Under the pieces are notes generated by a model. The model was not told the DNA's origin. It did no database searches and was given only the letters and a program-made list of their open reading frames with translations. A program made the position numbers and the translations under genes. DNA of 64,000 nucleotides, from assembly GCA_004794655.1 (NCBI GenBank), contig SMMW01000614.1, positions 1,986,501-2,050,500 on the forward strand. Reading direction: 5' to 3'. Position 1 is the stretch's first letter. Every line of letters starts with the position of its first letter. Shown here piece after piece: positions 23,594-36,344 of this stretch. The stretch is from Marisa cornuarietis. Taxonomy: Eukaryota; Mollusca; Gastropoda; Architaenioglossa; Ampullariidae.

Positions 23594-24981
23594 CGCGCGC
23601 GCGCGCACTCACGCATATATATGACACCATGTCCATTCATGTGTTCAACATAAATTGTTTTATTTATTTTCCGAATAGGAGGAATATGATGCAGTAAAGA
23701 CACTTCTTGCTTTGTTTGGGGAGAAAGTTCGCCGCTATCTCATGATAGTGTTCAGTGGTGGAGATGACCTTAAAGTTCCTATAGGCAAGTCTTTTTTTAA
23801 AAGAACAGCAACACTATCTACATACCAAACATGATTAATTAAGAACAATATGCTGTTTGAATCAACTGATTTTATTTTTAACCGTTGATTCTAATTATTC
23901 CTTATTAAAAGATGCAGGGCACGTCACTTCATAGTGACGAAGAAGTGAACATGTTTTATAAACAGTTAGAACGAACCAGACAGGCTGTACTCAAAAAGGT
24001 TATCCACGGTGCTGGAACTGGACTGGACTCACCAGAGTTTCACACCTAATCTTCTGGAGTTTGTAATTTTAATTTATTGCTGTGACGGACGGAAAATTTA
24101 ACACGAAATTACGATGTTGGTGTAATTATTTAGTACTGTTTTACATGTACTTTCCCTCTATTCCCATGACACATTGAGAATCATATTTTATATTCACAAT
24201 TTTGTAAAACGTCAACAGCTGGCATGCAGGGGGCACTGGACCAACAGATTAAGCGTGCCTCGGAGCAGCTTAAAGAAGTTCTCTGTGACGCCTACAACCG
24301 TTATTATGTTGTAGACAACAGTGGTACAACGGAACAGCGAAATCAGCATGCAGCAATTGTTCTAAGAAAGATTCAAGTAAGTTTAACAATTATTGTTTCT
24401 TAAATCCACTTTTAAAAACCAAACCACACATATTTTTGGATTAGGCAAGTTATTATTTTTCGAACATTTTTCAGTAGAAGGATCCCATAAATTTTTTTAA
24501 TCTATATTACTTATCTACCCACTTATCTAGCCACTTATTCTATTTGTTTTATTTTGGTGGGTAAATAAATGTGTGCAAATGTAGAGGAATAAAGCAAAAT
24601 CAGTAAACCTTGCTGAACTCCCTTTACAAGTACAATTTATTCATTTAAAGTTTCAATACAGGAAGCAAATATACATTGTGGTTTTTTCCCTTTACGGTCT
24701 AGGAACTAATTAGAAAAAACAGCAACGCATACTTCACCAACTACATGGTTGACGAATACAATCAAAAAGTGCAGGAAATCATTCAGCGCCATAAGACAGA
24801 CCGTCACTTATCAAATGAGGAGGCTGACGAGGAAGCAAGGGAGTTCATTGTTAAAGAAAGAGAAGGAGTCTGGTTCTTTGATAAGCTCAAGAAAATAACA
24901 AAACATTACCTATTTCCGGTTGTGAAACACGTAGCTGGTAGCGCCACTCGTGAGCTTGTGTCGCAATGCTCTCTTATGTAA
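21658..24981 (+). CDS. GIMAP/AIG1-type GTPase with C-terminal CaaX box (five exons, about 282 aa)
   Basis: Proposed exons: 21658-21822, 22431-22571, 23679-23784, 24219-24376 and 24703-24981; all phases agree. The protein starts MEEIRVVLLGKTGSGKSS (G1 P-loop), then SGTEKC (G2 region), VTDTPGL (G3), CPGPHVVIIVI (AIG1 box), FSGGDDL (G4 position) and YYVVDNSG (G5 region), with a charged C-terminal segment. It ends QCSLM and stop: CSLM is a CaaX box with Met last, the type farnesylated in lamin A (CSIM), so prenyl anchoring is predicted. Intron 3 uses a GC donor at the same place as the paralogue at 5459-8367. The start may lie in an upstream exon, since CTAG precedes the ATG by two bases. Intron 2 hosts a 605-bp transposon and a (GT)n tract. 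Confidence 0.88.
22894..23498. mobile_element. Non-autonomous DNA transposon with long inverted repeats and 8-bp TSD
   Basis: The left end, GGTAACCGGTCGGTTCGAC, is matched by the inverted right end, GGTTCCCGGTCGTTTCGAC. The inverted similarity continues for about 80-100 bp through GTCGTTTCGTCTAAC and CTATAGGACGC. Flanks ATTGCAAA (22886-22893) and ATTACAAA (23499-23506) form an 8-bp target duplication with one mismatch. No coding content. It lies in intron 2 of the CaaX GIMAP gene. Confidence 0.8.
23508..23606 (+). repeat. (GT)n(GC)n microsatellite
   Basis: About 38 GT units running into about 10 GC units, immediately after the transposon's target duplication and about 70 bp before GIMAP exon 3. 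Confidence 0.95.
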
Positions 24982-25316
24982 TTCAAACTGAGGTCTGTTG
25001 GAGTGCAAGGTCTCAGTTATGCAAGAAGTACAATCAACGCACATTTCAGTGCTTTTTGCGCAGTTTTACTCTAGTATGACAGAACAGAAGACTTTAAATA
25101 TAAGGCGTTAAAAGAAAAAGCAAGAGAACTACATGTATTGTAAGGTTAAGAAAGTGCAAAGAGCCCCATAGCCTATTGCCGTTAGTCGATTACCATGTCT
25201 AGGGTACGTCACATGGAAGCCAGCGCCCAATCGTTTTCTTCGTTTACATTACCTTCCCTGATAAATAATGTACCTCCATCTTCTACGAAGTTGCAGTGTA
25301 AGCAGGGTGAGCTTTT

Positions 25317-25392
25317 CAGCCAAAGGCAAGAGGGGAACTGAACCTTCTACTTCACAGTCGAGTGCACGAACTATCAGCCTACGGGGCTGTAA
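25317..25392 (-). mobile_element. tRNA-like SINE fragment
   Basis: The minus strand reads GTAGGCTGATAGTTCGTGCA ending at CACTCGACTGTGAAGTAG and AAGGTTCAGTTCCCC, similar in order to the A box, anticodon arm and B box of a tRNA-derived head. Confidence 0.45.
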
Positions 25393-25411
25393 GAAATAAG
25401 ATAAACTATTA

Positions 25412-25559
25412 CAGTGGCGTAGGAACCGGGGGGAGGGGCAAGAGGGTAGCCGCCCCCCAATAAGTATGCTGGGAAGGCAAGAATGTGAACGTCATTCATT
25501 GTCAGCATGGAGCTTGCCCCCCCACCCCCCACAAAGCCGAGCATCTTCCTATGCCACTG
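25412..25559. mobile_element. Short hAT-like MITE
   Basis: A 148-bp unit starts CAGTGGCGTAGGA and ends TCCTATGCCACTG, a 13-bp inverted repeat with one mismatch. CAGTGGCG is a common hAT-type terminus. TATTA is shared by both flanks. The interior is G-rich then C-rich. A partial relative lies at 21185-21270. Confidence 0.7.
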
Positions 25560-25564
25560 TATTA

Positions 25565-26335
25565 CACTACTCCATAGATGGTCGTCTACGGATGAATTAA
25601 CATCTGTATAAATAAAGATGAATGCTTCACAAGTTCACAAGGCCTCATAACTTACTTAATGGTCATAGTCTATGTATCACGTGCATTGAGAAAAATGTAG
25701 ATAGTCAATGATTTTCAGATTTGAACTGACGCTGATGTCACCAGCAGTAAATAGTGAAACAGTTCTATAAACGTTCATACTGTCTACGTAATTTGTTTTG
25801 TCGATAATTTTTCTTTCAGCGATCATCCAGAGCACTTGTACTTTGGAATTCAATGTGATCAGTGTTGACTTAGATGTTGGTGCTGTTGATATTTGACTAG
25901 CCACGCTGCCTGGTCAATTATTTTCTTTCTTTAATCGGGAAGGACGTGAACCTTTAGTTTGAATTGTTACTTTCCAACACAGGAAACATTTAAGCTCAAA
26001 TAGAAATTCTTTAAAACGTTTTCTTTTGAACTGAAGTTTTAGAGCAATGTTTGTAATTTCATGTAAATTTTTTAGACCTTTTATAACAAGGTACACTAAA
26101 GAGTACCGGTGAGGAGTAATTAGGCAATATATATTACTAACAACACAAAGATATGCTATTTTAAAATAAAACTTGATGTTCTGAGATTGCCATTTGCAAA
26201 TTGTGTTGTATATCCAGCTTGTAATGATAGATATTAGTGTGGCTAACCTTGTCTGAGTCAGCGAATGCACCACTATGTTGATGTTGATAGTGTTTAATGA
26301 AGCAACGATGTACGGTATTAAAATAGTTGCACCCC
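25565..26335. other. no gene recognised
   Basis: The 143-codon minus-strand ORF at 26345-25914 has no recognisable domain. Confidence 0.5.
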
Positions 26336-26339
26336 ATTC

Positions 26340-26850
26340 CCACATTTGATAACTTCCACATTGTTCTTACATCTGATAAATTAAACACATCGGATTTATT
26401 AGGCGTCTTTTTTAATCTGATACGTGACACACCTTTTTATATGTAGTAAATTACACACCATTCTTACATCTGATAAATTGCACTACTTTCATACATCTTA
26501 TAAAATTACGTACACTTTTATAAAATTTGATAAATTACCTTTCTTAAATCTAATAAAGTGCACATTTTTTACATTTGATAAATTACACAACTTCTTTAAA
26601 ACTTATAAAGTACACATTTTTGTTATATCTGATAAATAGCACACCTTACATCTAATAAATATCGACTTTTCTTTAATCTAATAAATTACATACACTTTGG
26701 CTAAATCTGATAAATTACACAACTTTCTTAATCTGATAAATTAGACATTTTCTACATCTGATCAATAACACACCTTTTCACATCTGACCAGTTACAGCAG
26801 TTTCTTAATCTGATCATCTGCTTACCTTTCTTGCATCTAATAAGTTACAT
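26340..26850 (+). repeat. Minisatellite, degenerate units of about 25-35 bp
   Basis: A phrase close to CTTACATCTGATAAATTACAC recurs roughly 16-18 times with variation in spacing and sequence (CTGATAAATTGCAC, TTGATAAATTAC, CTAATAAATTACAT). The ORF at 26424-26639 is made entirely of this repeat and is not a gene. Confidence 0.85.
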
Positions 26851-26859
26851 GCAATTTTG

Positions 26860-28550
26860 TGTTTACACGTTTACGTTCTTATTAATGCTTTACATCCCTG
26901 AGCTCTATAGATTTCATATTTTCTTAGTTCACAAGAAAAAAGTCTTTCTATCACTTATGCTTTACTTTCTGGGACAGCTTCGAAGCACGTCACGGCGATT
27001 TATAAATTAGAAAGAATGTCATTTTTCTGCGCAAACTTAATAACTTATATGTTCATGTTTACATATTTCGTAATGCGTAAGGAAGTAGTAGAATGGCTTC
27101 AGCAGCTGGTCTCGAGAAAAATGTGACCTCTCAGTATTCCTACTTGACTGAAATGTCTACTTTTTATCCCCAAATGCAATTCTTCTTAACACATTTTGCA
27201 TTGTTTGTCTAATATTAATTTAAAGACAGAAACAATATTGTGATCTACAAAATTCTACCGTTTCGATCCAAAATTTTCTTTACTAAAGAAACATAAAATA
27301 AAGAACATTATTAAGCAATATCTCTCAGTCGAATAATAAATACAGACATATCTTTGACAGTATTCCGTCTCTGTATATAGAAAGTTAATTTTTTAATAAA
27401 CGCTTAACCTGAAGGTCGTATTTTTTTCAATAGACCCTTTGAGGGTTAGGTGTTTGACTTTTATCGGGATTATTTTTTGTGGGGGTGGCGTTCACCGCTT
27501 TACCTTCCCTAAACCCTGAATGGAGTCATGTACCCGTATCCGACAGATCTCTTGTTGGTTCGATATCATAATAGCCCAAAAAGACTGCAACGAATTTGTT
27601 TTGTTTGTTTTATGAAAAATACGTTTTTGAAGTAAACAAAATGCGTTTAAGGGTTAAGTACTTGAGTCGAATTTTTGAAGGCATTTTCCTAAAAATAAGT
27701 TTTTTTAAATCTGTCTGAACACCCGTGAACTAAGTAGTTTTATGCTTCTTGGAAATGCAGTAACGGCTGATTATTTTGAAGGTTTCTTAAAGGCAAATGC
27801 AACTCAAACATCAAACTAAGCTGAAAGTCACTGGCAAGTTAACAGAACATTGAGGTATAATACGTTAATTAGTTGTGCGTTCTTGATTTTCTCTTCTTTT
27901 TTTAAAAAAAGGCTCTTGAAAATCAATCTAATTCCTACTTCTAAAAACATTGATGGAAGTCAGCTTTGACCATATACTAAAAAAGGTGTTGCCCTATCAG
28001 CGCCCCCCCCCCATATTTGTTACAAATCTTGTGTAATAGCTTTTCTCGAAATTGTTAGGACTCCGTATTTACACTTCAATTAGACCTAATCATTAACCTT
28101 TAATTCTAAGTGTTTTGGCGTTACACAAGACATTTTATTCTAGACCCCTTTCTTATTAAGGGTTAGGATTTAAAAGACTTCTGTTCGTGTTCTGAGGTAC
28201 TTTGACAGGTGAAGATTTAAGCTCAGGCGGGAGAAAGGGTATAGAGGATATACAAAACGAGAGGTGTATCCTACTTCGACCATACCCTAACTACGAATAT
28301 TAATTCTCAATCAAAAGTCTAGACACAAACCATATTTATTCCTTTCTTATAGCGCCACAAATGTATGTTTGTTGAAATGTTCCCTTCCACCAGGCTGCAA
28401 GGTCCAACTTCTCCCTTAAAAGTTTAGCCAGGTTGGTTTTATTTTCTGTAGAGGAAATATGTTTTTGGAAAGCATTTTCACACAATGAGTAAAATAGCAA
28501 TATGTGGTTAATCTGATGGTTTTAATTAGCTGCTAAGAACTTTAAATGGT
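26860..28550. other. no gene recognised
   Basis: AT-rich sequence with several short homopolymers and no supported feature. Confidence 0.5.
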
Positions 28551-28555
28551 AAAAA

Positions 28556-28712
28556 GACATGGAGTACCGTATGGGGTGAATTCTCTGGACGCAAAACAAG
28601 AGAATGTTTCCTAATGTCACGGCCCAGAGAAGCTAAATCATCGTCTACACGACAACGACGCCCTACTTAGTTTGCAAAATCTTAAAATAGACTAAAATGA
28701 GAAGACATGCCT
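28556..28712 (+). repeat. Dispersed repeat, copy with no MITE
   Basis: The phrases GGAGTACCGTATGGGGTGAA, GCCCAGAGAAGCTAAATC and ACGACAACGACGCCCTA through TGAGAAGACA recur in order at 29133-29190 and 29739-29810, where a MITE separates them. Confidence 0.75.
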
Positions 28713-29191
28713 TGCGCTAAGAAAATAATTATCACGTTTTATACAGATAATTGGTTTCGTAAAAAAAACCACACACACACACAGAAAGGGACTTCAGGAG
28801 CCGTAGGACGAAGTGTACCAAGAAAGATTTCATTCTTTTTGAAGATGCTATTTTAGTTTAGGCAGAAAGTATTATCACGCGTGGCTATAAACTTTGCTGT
28901 TTAATATAAATGTACTGACAGAAGAGGAGAGAGTAAAGGCGGAGTAATGAGTGGGAAATAAAGGATATGACAAAGTCACAAAACAGAAATTGATACAGTT
29001 TGTGAAAAGCTTTTTTTGTTCCCTCCTAACTCCATTTGTGCGAAACTGCGAAACTAACGTTGGTTATGTCCCTGATCCATACCAGCTGTTCATTTTTAAG
29101 AAATAAGCTGTAAATAACTCCAGCTGATAAAAGGACGTGGAATACCTTATATGGTGAATTCATGGCCCAGCGAAGCTAAATCCCCACCTAG

Positions 29192-29738
29192 ACCCCCGGT
29201 TTTCAAACTATTCCAGACGAGCACCACTTTCAAAATTTCGAAGTGACCGAGTATTATCTCCCAACCCTACCCCCTACGAATATATAATATACACTAGTCT
29301 AGGACTTATTCTTGGTTCTGTTTGTTTACCTCAAGTAAGGGCAAGTAACTCTGACTCACATCAAACATTACAGACCTCATACACCACTTGTCTCCGCGTC
29401 TGACATACTTTTAACTGTTGGTGACTCGGCGGTCACAACACCCACAGACCCCCCGCACCTACCCGCGGGATAAGCGGATTAAATATGAAGAGTGCTGTCA
29501 GTCGGGATTACAAGGATCTGGTTCCCAATATTCTTGGCGCCCACTTAATGGCTTAATATCCTGACACCAAGACATTCTGGGTTGCAACATGTGGCCAATA
29601 TGCAAGGCTCCACCCGTTGCAATGACAGCGAACAGACAGCCTCCGTAAAATTTATACACTCATTCTTTTATATTTGCGCATGGTGCTCGCGTACCACCCG
29701 CCATACCTTCGCGTACCACAGTTTGAAAACCTCGGGTT
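29192..29738. mobile_element. MITE with inverted termini inserted in a duplicated sequence
   Basis: The left end, CCCCGGTTTTCAAACT, is matched by the inverted right end, CCCGAGGTTTTCAAACTGTGG. It interrupts a sequence that is continuous at 28556-28712. The target duplication could not be fixed by eye (the flanks share only part of an 8-mer). No coding capacity is visible. Confidence 0.7.
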
Positions 29739-29814
29739 TAAACGACAACGACACCCTAGTTGGTTTGCAAAATATTAAAATGGACTAAAGTGAGAAGACA
29801 CCTGTAGCGGTTGT

Positions 29815-30699
29815 CGAAGAACTGTTGGACAGCGTGCATGTGCGCTCAATTGCAATCAATTCACTTCACATCTACACCATCATTTAGAGAGCACTGCCTT
29901 GGCGATTCTTGGAATCTCACTAATTATCGAGGAAAAGTTACTTTATTATTTAGCATGTGTTAGCGACAACATAGCAGACTCTGTTAGGACGTATTCTTCC
30001 TCTGGAGATATCAGTGACCTGTCTTTGTAACCTTCAAACTTTGAAATGCCATCGATCATCCCTTGGCACTTCATGAAAAGGAGATGGATACCTAAGTTAC
30101 TGTTTTCTCTTTTTCTAGTATTAGAGAATGCAGTCATCAAATAGAAATCTAGATAACACGATGAGCAGACAGTGAGATATGAAGATTGACACCAAGACTG
30201 ATAACAAACGATTGCTTAAAACGGCACAAAAATTAACGCAGTTAATGTTGAATGTTGAGAGCCAGATGATTTAACGTAGGAACACAGCATAGTTCGTAAA
30301 CTGAGTTCACACATATAATTACAGCTCGAAAAACACAAAATACAAGTACTTTGACTTATTTGATGCAATGTTTAATTCTCTGTGTAAACATTTCGTGACG
30401 GAAACTAGAACGAAGTGGGAGAAGCCTTCTGCTTATATGATAGTTCTCGGTCAAGTAGCATGTTTGATGTTGACACATGCATCTAAAATACATGGACTTA
30501 TTTGTATAGACCCTGGGCTCTCTTTACCTGAAATATTATTAAATGAAATGGCCCACAAAGCACATTTAGACACGCTTAGTCAGTGATGCTTGCAAAGAAA
30601 ACTAATCCACAAGGATATAGAAATAAAGACTGTGATTGAAAAAATATATAAGAAAGGAATTTCTTCCTTTGTTATTGTTTTACAACTCGCCAAGGCCAA
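29815..30699. other. no gene recognised
   Basis: Short ORFs without domains. Confidence 0.5.
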
Positions 30700-32630
30700 G
30701 AGTACGTGAATACAACTGTGATTTAGGTAAGGATGAGAAAGAGAGGGAGAAATATTCCTCCCCAAAGTTACCCTATCCTTGACCATGACTTCATGCTTAT
30801 ATACTTTGATTATTTGATTTTGTATACAGCAACATGCGATATGACTGAAAAGATTTAGAAGGGTGAAAGAGCAAGTGAATGAGGCAGAAACTTAAATGTT
30901 AATGTCTTGTCTGTTAAAAATTGATCAGTGGGGTGTGTGTGAGAGAGAAAGAGAGAGAGAGGAGTGAGAGAGATTGCATTTAAAGATATATTATGTATAT
31001 TTATATATATAGAATATTAAAGATATAATTTTGCTATAGGCTGTACATTATATCTACAAAATCGAAAAGTTTAAACGCTATGATATACCCTAGGACTTTC
31101 CATATTTGCCAACACTTGTGTTTCCTCCATTAGACTTCTGAAGACTCAGCACTCAGTAATCCAAGGGTTGTAGTCGTGCCCCACAGATTGATTATTCTGT
31201 GTACAAATCATAGAAAACCAAGAACTGTGGCTCATACCCAGGGTGGTGTCTACGACATCATTATCAGCAGACTTTACACACCTTCACTGCTTCGATTTAC
31301 AGGACCTTGTAACGCTTCCGTCCTATAGCTACCTCTGAGATAACCTACTTCCTTGTCATACCCACAGCCCCAAGCGGGCACAGTCTCGCCTGAGCTCAGG
31401 ACGAAACTTTGCTAATTACGTCCCTTGAGTGACGACATTTAAACTTTGACGTAGTTTAAAGTCACTCAATCTGATGGACATTCAAGTTACCTGGGATTCT
31501 TGACCCTCCACCTGTGGGTCTCGAGTGGCGGCTATGCCCCGTGAAATCTACTTGTATCCACGGGTAGCCGCAGACCGTGACACCATATCAGCAGCGAGGC
31601 CTGACCAGAGTTACAAGTCTTATAGACCGAGAGGGAATCATTATACCTGTGAGTGTTCCGTGCATGGTCATTAGTGCGGCCAACACCTCCAAGTGCTGCG
31701 TTGTACCTGCATGTGTATGTGACCACTAGGATTAGTTTAGTAATATAGTTTAGTGTGGAAAATACAGAATAGTTACAAGAAAAATACACAGCGGTGCTTG
31801 TGTAAGTCAACTGTATGATGTTTGTACATCGATAAAATTCCATAAACAAGCATTTCTTAGAAAGTCTCTCCACACATGACCGTGGATTACATTTGTTTCC
31901 AGGTGTCTGCATCCTTGAATCAGTCTTTCATATAAACCGATTTATTTTCCATGATAACTGGGTTAAAGATAAGAAAGAGAAAAAACAGAATCCTCGTCAA
32001 GGACCATGATGACCTCTCTCTTGGTATTAATGAGTTTTTAATGAGTTTATTCAATATTAACAAAAAATAAGCTGCCGTAAGTATTAAAGGTCTGTGTGCA
32101 TGTGGTTAAGAGAAATATCGAGATAGAGAGAGCTTGTGATCGGGTGGATGTGAGGTGGGTAGTTAGGTGTTGGTGTGTGGGTAAGGTATGCTTTCGCGTT
32201 TATTTGGTTACAGTTTTTGAATTGTGACATTTTTTCTCTTTGAGTATAGGGCCCAGCTATGCACGCTACGTGAAAGCAATGAGTCACGTGTTTGTCATTG
32301 TCGGAAAGACTGGCACTGGAAAGAGCAGGATAGGCAACACTCTTCTGGGAAGATATGCCTTCGCAGTCGGACCAGGTTCTTTCCCAGTAACAATGAGGTC
32401 TCAGATAAAATCAACAATAAGAGGACAGACAATTGCAACGGTGCGATGTGATATAATATCCTCGTTTTCCTCGCAATAAACTGCAGATTCGTGCAAGAAA
32501 TATTATTTTTCTATCTTTCGCGCACACACACACACACACTTAAATAGATATAGAGTTCTGACTCTTTTTTTTAACCCGCCGCCATACCTGTAACACAAAT
32601 GTTAGGTGAGAGTCGTGACATAAATATACG
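30700..32630 (+). repeat. Segmental duplication, copy 2 (carries a GIMAP P-loop exon)
   Basis: The partner of 11700-14320. It lacks the hAT-like insert, with the single empty target ACTGCTTC near 31285, and contains an extra segment at 31676-32538 that includes the P-loop exon of the next GIMAP gene. Confidence 0.9.
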
Positions 32631-33461
32631 ATCCATTAGGGGGTGGGGGGATGGGAACTGAGAGGAAATCCGTCTGTTAATGATGTTACAGTGTTAATTG
32701 TTCATATATGTAAATCGAAGCCGCATACAATTGAAGTATTCAGATCAGCTGCTGAAGCAGACACCCTAAGCATGCTGAAAACGAGACGAAATGCTTACGA
32801 TGCAGTTTTCATGTTGTATATACTTGCGGTTTATAAACCAGTAAGGCTTATTTGTGAAAGAAATTATGGCTTTTAAAAATTTAGTGGATGCGGCTTATTA
32901 ACAGGCGCTTTATATATCAAAATTTACGGTAAATGTTTATTTTAGTATATGTCTTCTTACCCTGTTTCATTCATAACATACCTGCAATTAAATTTCGTCT
33001 TCCCACGTAATGAGATTCATAGTTACATTTGGCAGACTATCATAAAAATGTTTAAAACAAACATTTTATTCGTGAAAAGGTCTTGGATACTCCGGACATC
33101 TTCAGCCTGAGTTATAGCCCTGAAAATAAGAGGAAAGAAGTTGAGAGGTGGAAGACACTGACGTCCCCCGATCAGCCGATCATCCTGCTGGCCGTGCGCC
33201 TCGATATGGACTACACGGTCGATGATTACGTCATCTACAGAGAGTTCAAACGGCTTTGGGCAAACGACTCCGACATCAGAGGTCTCCTGGTTGTAGCCTT
33301 CACCTTCGGAGACCGTCTACACGGAGACTTCATGCGGAAGATGAGGGACGTGAGCCTGGAATTGAAGAGTGTCTTGAAGGATGCTTGCAACCGCTACGTG
33401 ATTTTTGAAGTGGATGAAAGTGTAGGTATTTATGTTTTAGGATAAGTGTGTGTGTGTGCGC

Positions 33462-33508
<47 letters not shown>

Positions 33509-33860
33509 GAGTTCGTGGCTTACCAATACCAAGGCCAATTAGAGGCTCTCACTTCTACACTTTTTCTTTCCTTTTGCTCCTCAGGATAAGGACAGAGATG
33601 AGCAGTTCAACCAGTTTTCTGAGGTCATTAACGAATGGCAAACACAGCACAGGTGTCTTCGTGTCCAGAGAGTCACGACTGCTGTGGTAGTCATCATAGC
33701 CCTATTAGCTGCAGGCAGCTCTGTCATGGGAGTCATCTACAATGATATGGAACTGACCGCGGGAGCTGGACTGCTGTGTCTCGCCCTGGCTGTGCTGTGG
33801 TATCGGATGAGGTCACTGGGCTCACTACCACCGCCGAAGATCATCATGAGCCACGTGTAG
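32279..33860 (+). CDS. GIMAP/AIG1-type GTPase with two C-terminal transmembrane helices (three exons, about 259 aa)
   Basis: Exons: 32279-32440, 33080-33421 and 33585-33860; all phase 0. It starts MSHVFVIVGKTGTGKSR (G1). Exon 2 begins VLDTPDIFSL (G3, DTPD for DTPG), then PDQPIILLAVRL in place of the PGPH box, and VVAFTFGDRL (G4, TxxD), ending RYVIFEVDES. Exon 3 has a charged linker and two hydrophobic spans, TAVVVIIALLAAGSSVMGVI and AGAGLLCLALAVLW, then a short basic tail. G3 and G4 lie in one exon here, unlike the genes at 5459 and 21658, so this is a separate subfamily, closest to the pseudogene at 16050. Donor 1 is gtgcga. The acceptor at 32249 would allow upstream coding (PSYARYVKA) and a further 5' exon. 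ATTAAA near 33952 could be the poly(A) signal. A (TG)n tract lies in intron 2. Confidence 0.87.
32675..32931 (+). mobile_element. Pogo-like DNA transposon remnant (copy 1)
   Basis: It contains MLKTRRNAYDAVF at 32772, resembling the N-terminal start of pogo/CENP-B-like transposases (MPKTKRNAYDAAFKL), then GATGCGGCTTATTAACAGG and AAATTTACGGTA, a typical terminus of these elements. A second copy is at 42345-42617. It lies in intron 1 of the transmembrane GIMAP gene. Internal parts are missing. Confidence 0.6.
33449..33507 (+). repeat. (TG)n microsatellite
   Basis: About 28 TG units with a GCGC interruption, in GIMAP intron 2. Confidence 0.9.
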
Positions 33861-33964
33861 AGTCGAGGCAACAGTGATCAACATCTTGTGTATTTTGTAC
33901 TTGCATCATTCGACAGCAGCTCGGGCTTACTAGCAACGGTCAAAATTTTTTATTAAAGACCTAT

Positions 33965-36340
33965 GGGAGTACTTTTGTGATGATTTAGTAAAGTTCAGTT
34001 CCAAGCTCCTATTTCTCGAGATACATGCTCACAAACATTACCTTACACAGAAGGAGGTCAAAAACACATCAAAAATGCATTCAGCCATTGGTAGAGCTCG
34101 AACCATATGTTACTAAGGCGTATTTGTGTCCACACTTTATGTCATATTTTTATCTATTATGTTCACACCTCAGTTAAAATCACGGCAAGTGGTTCACGAG
34201 TCCCCGCCCCTGCTCTTCCTTGAACAGAAAACTTGACGACATGCGAATCATAGTACATCAAGAAAAACCGTGTGCCTGACATGATGCTTCTCTAAAAACC
34301 TGTACACAACGTCCACTTAATTACTTAAGTGGTCTCTGACTGTGGACACGTGGTCAAGTTTTACTCTAGACTTTAATTGTAGGAGATGTTACTGTCCGAC
34401 GTCAGTTACCACAACTGCTAAGACATCGCTATATTTGCAAGAAAACATTTTCATGTTCTAATAATATATTTCTAGTTTAAATCTAGAAAGAGATACATTA
34501 TATTGTAAAGTAGCAAATGTTTACAAAAAAAAGAATCAAAGATAACTGAGTTTGAATAGCAATAAGCAGGGAGAAAAACTTCCCATTTATAATGTCAATC
34601 ACCACTTCGCTGAGCCAGTACTCACAACTCAGGGGACCTAACCCTATTCCATATTATCATAGAAAAAGTAGTTGCTTCCCTTACCATAAAGACCTGGCAC
34701 ATAAGCTGTTGAAACCGTGTAACATCAACAGCAATAAAAGGAAAGCAAAGTGTATTTGACTGCATATGTTTGTCTTCTTCTAGTAGCATTCCTCATACGA
34801 TGGAAATTCTTTATTTACAATGGTGATAGAATGGCCAAAGCATTATTTTTACCATCTTGCCATCACCCTGCGGAGCGATGCCAGGTCCTTTGGTTAGTAT
34901 AATTATTGAATGTAATTTATATATACATACACATGTATATAGTTTTAGTTCATAAAATATCATATTAAACAGTTTGTACAGAGATATAGAGAAGAAAAAG
35001 TAGCCATAGCAAAGAGGAAACAGAGATATCAGCCTTTGCGCGTTAAGGTGCATTAAGGTACAATAAATGTTTAAGTACAACAAATAAGCCTTTCTATCCT
35101 TTAGGTGACTAGGTAAGAAAAGATGACAGAATCACACGATTCTGTGGACCTCTAACACATTTAGTGTTACTCTTAGAATATGTCAGCAGTATAATTCAGT
35201 TATCTGTTCTTAGCTTCTCAATTAGATTTTTGTCAATGATGATATAGATGATATAGATGTTTCGCTGTATATTTCTGTATAAATATATAAACACTTTTTA
35301 AAATAAATAACACAATACTTATCGAGAAACAGAAATGCTGGGAATTTACCAGCAAATATTAAAATCTGTTATTTGGGAAATAATCGTTCAGTTTGTAGCG
35401 GAGATTAACTGTTCATATTTTTGTGTTTACGTGCTGCTTACATTCTTTTGATGTTTCGGAAATGTGTCCGCTTGAGACTGCATCCAAGTAAAAATAATTA
35501 TAATTTTTCAGATCCTTTGATTTCAGGTGTAAAGAACTCAACGGTAATTTTCCAAAACATCCTCAGATACTCTTAGGAGTAAGAACTGGGACAAAAAAAA
35601 AATTGGAAGCCGTATGTATATATATATATAAAGAACAGCTTGGATTTCAGGCCTCTGCAAGCTGACTATACAACACATTGTAGACAAAGTGTAGAGAGAT
35701 ACGTAGGTCAGTTAAGCATGACCTTTGTTTCTACATTCCACTGACCACAAGTTTGATCAGTCCAAGCATAGGCCCTTGGTCATGTCTTCAATCAAAGGTT
35801 GGTCTTTTACCTCCAAATCTGTTTGCAGGCCAAGTTGTTTGGTCGGTCATAATAAATCATTAACTAATTGTAGTAAAATTAGCTTATTAGTTAATTGTGA
35901 CCTCTTCACCTACCGTACATACTGGTGATGATGTGTCCACACACCAGCCACTTAGCGAGACTATGCTGAATAACCTAGTTTCCCATTATCATTTCATCAT
36001 CTACTTTTGTTCCCGTTTATGCTATTGCCAAGCTGCAACCTGTGATACAGTGATAACTCCTCAATCCTACTGATGATCTTTATGGCTAAACTATAGAGTA
36101 TTCCAAATTTACCTGGGGCCTGGAGCACAGATGCTTTATCGGAATGGTAACATTTAATATAAAATCCAGCTAAAATGCTCATAAAATAATAGTAGTTAAT
36201 ATGACTGCTATACATAAGTATCTTGATAGTGGGATTGTGAACATGGTCCCGGTTCGATATACGCCTTGCTTGTATCCAAGTATAGTAAGAACCAAAATAA
36301 ACCTACCTTCTTACACTGCCATCCTTCACATGAATGAAGG
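33965..36340. other. intergenic, no gene recognised
   Basis: This separates the GIMAP cluster from the lectin locus. Nothing is supported on either strand. Confidence 0.5.
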
Positions 36341-36344
36341 TTGG

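Noticed and set aside
26340..26850. Possible CRISPR-like array of repeats and spacers
   Set aside because: Units are degenerate, spacing is irregular, there are no cas genes, and the window is clearly eukaryotic.
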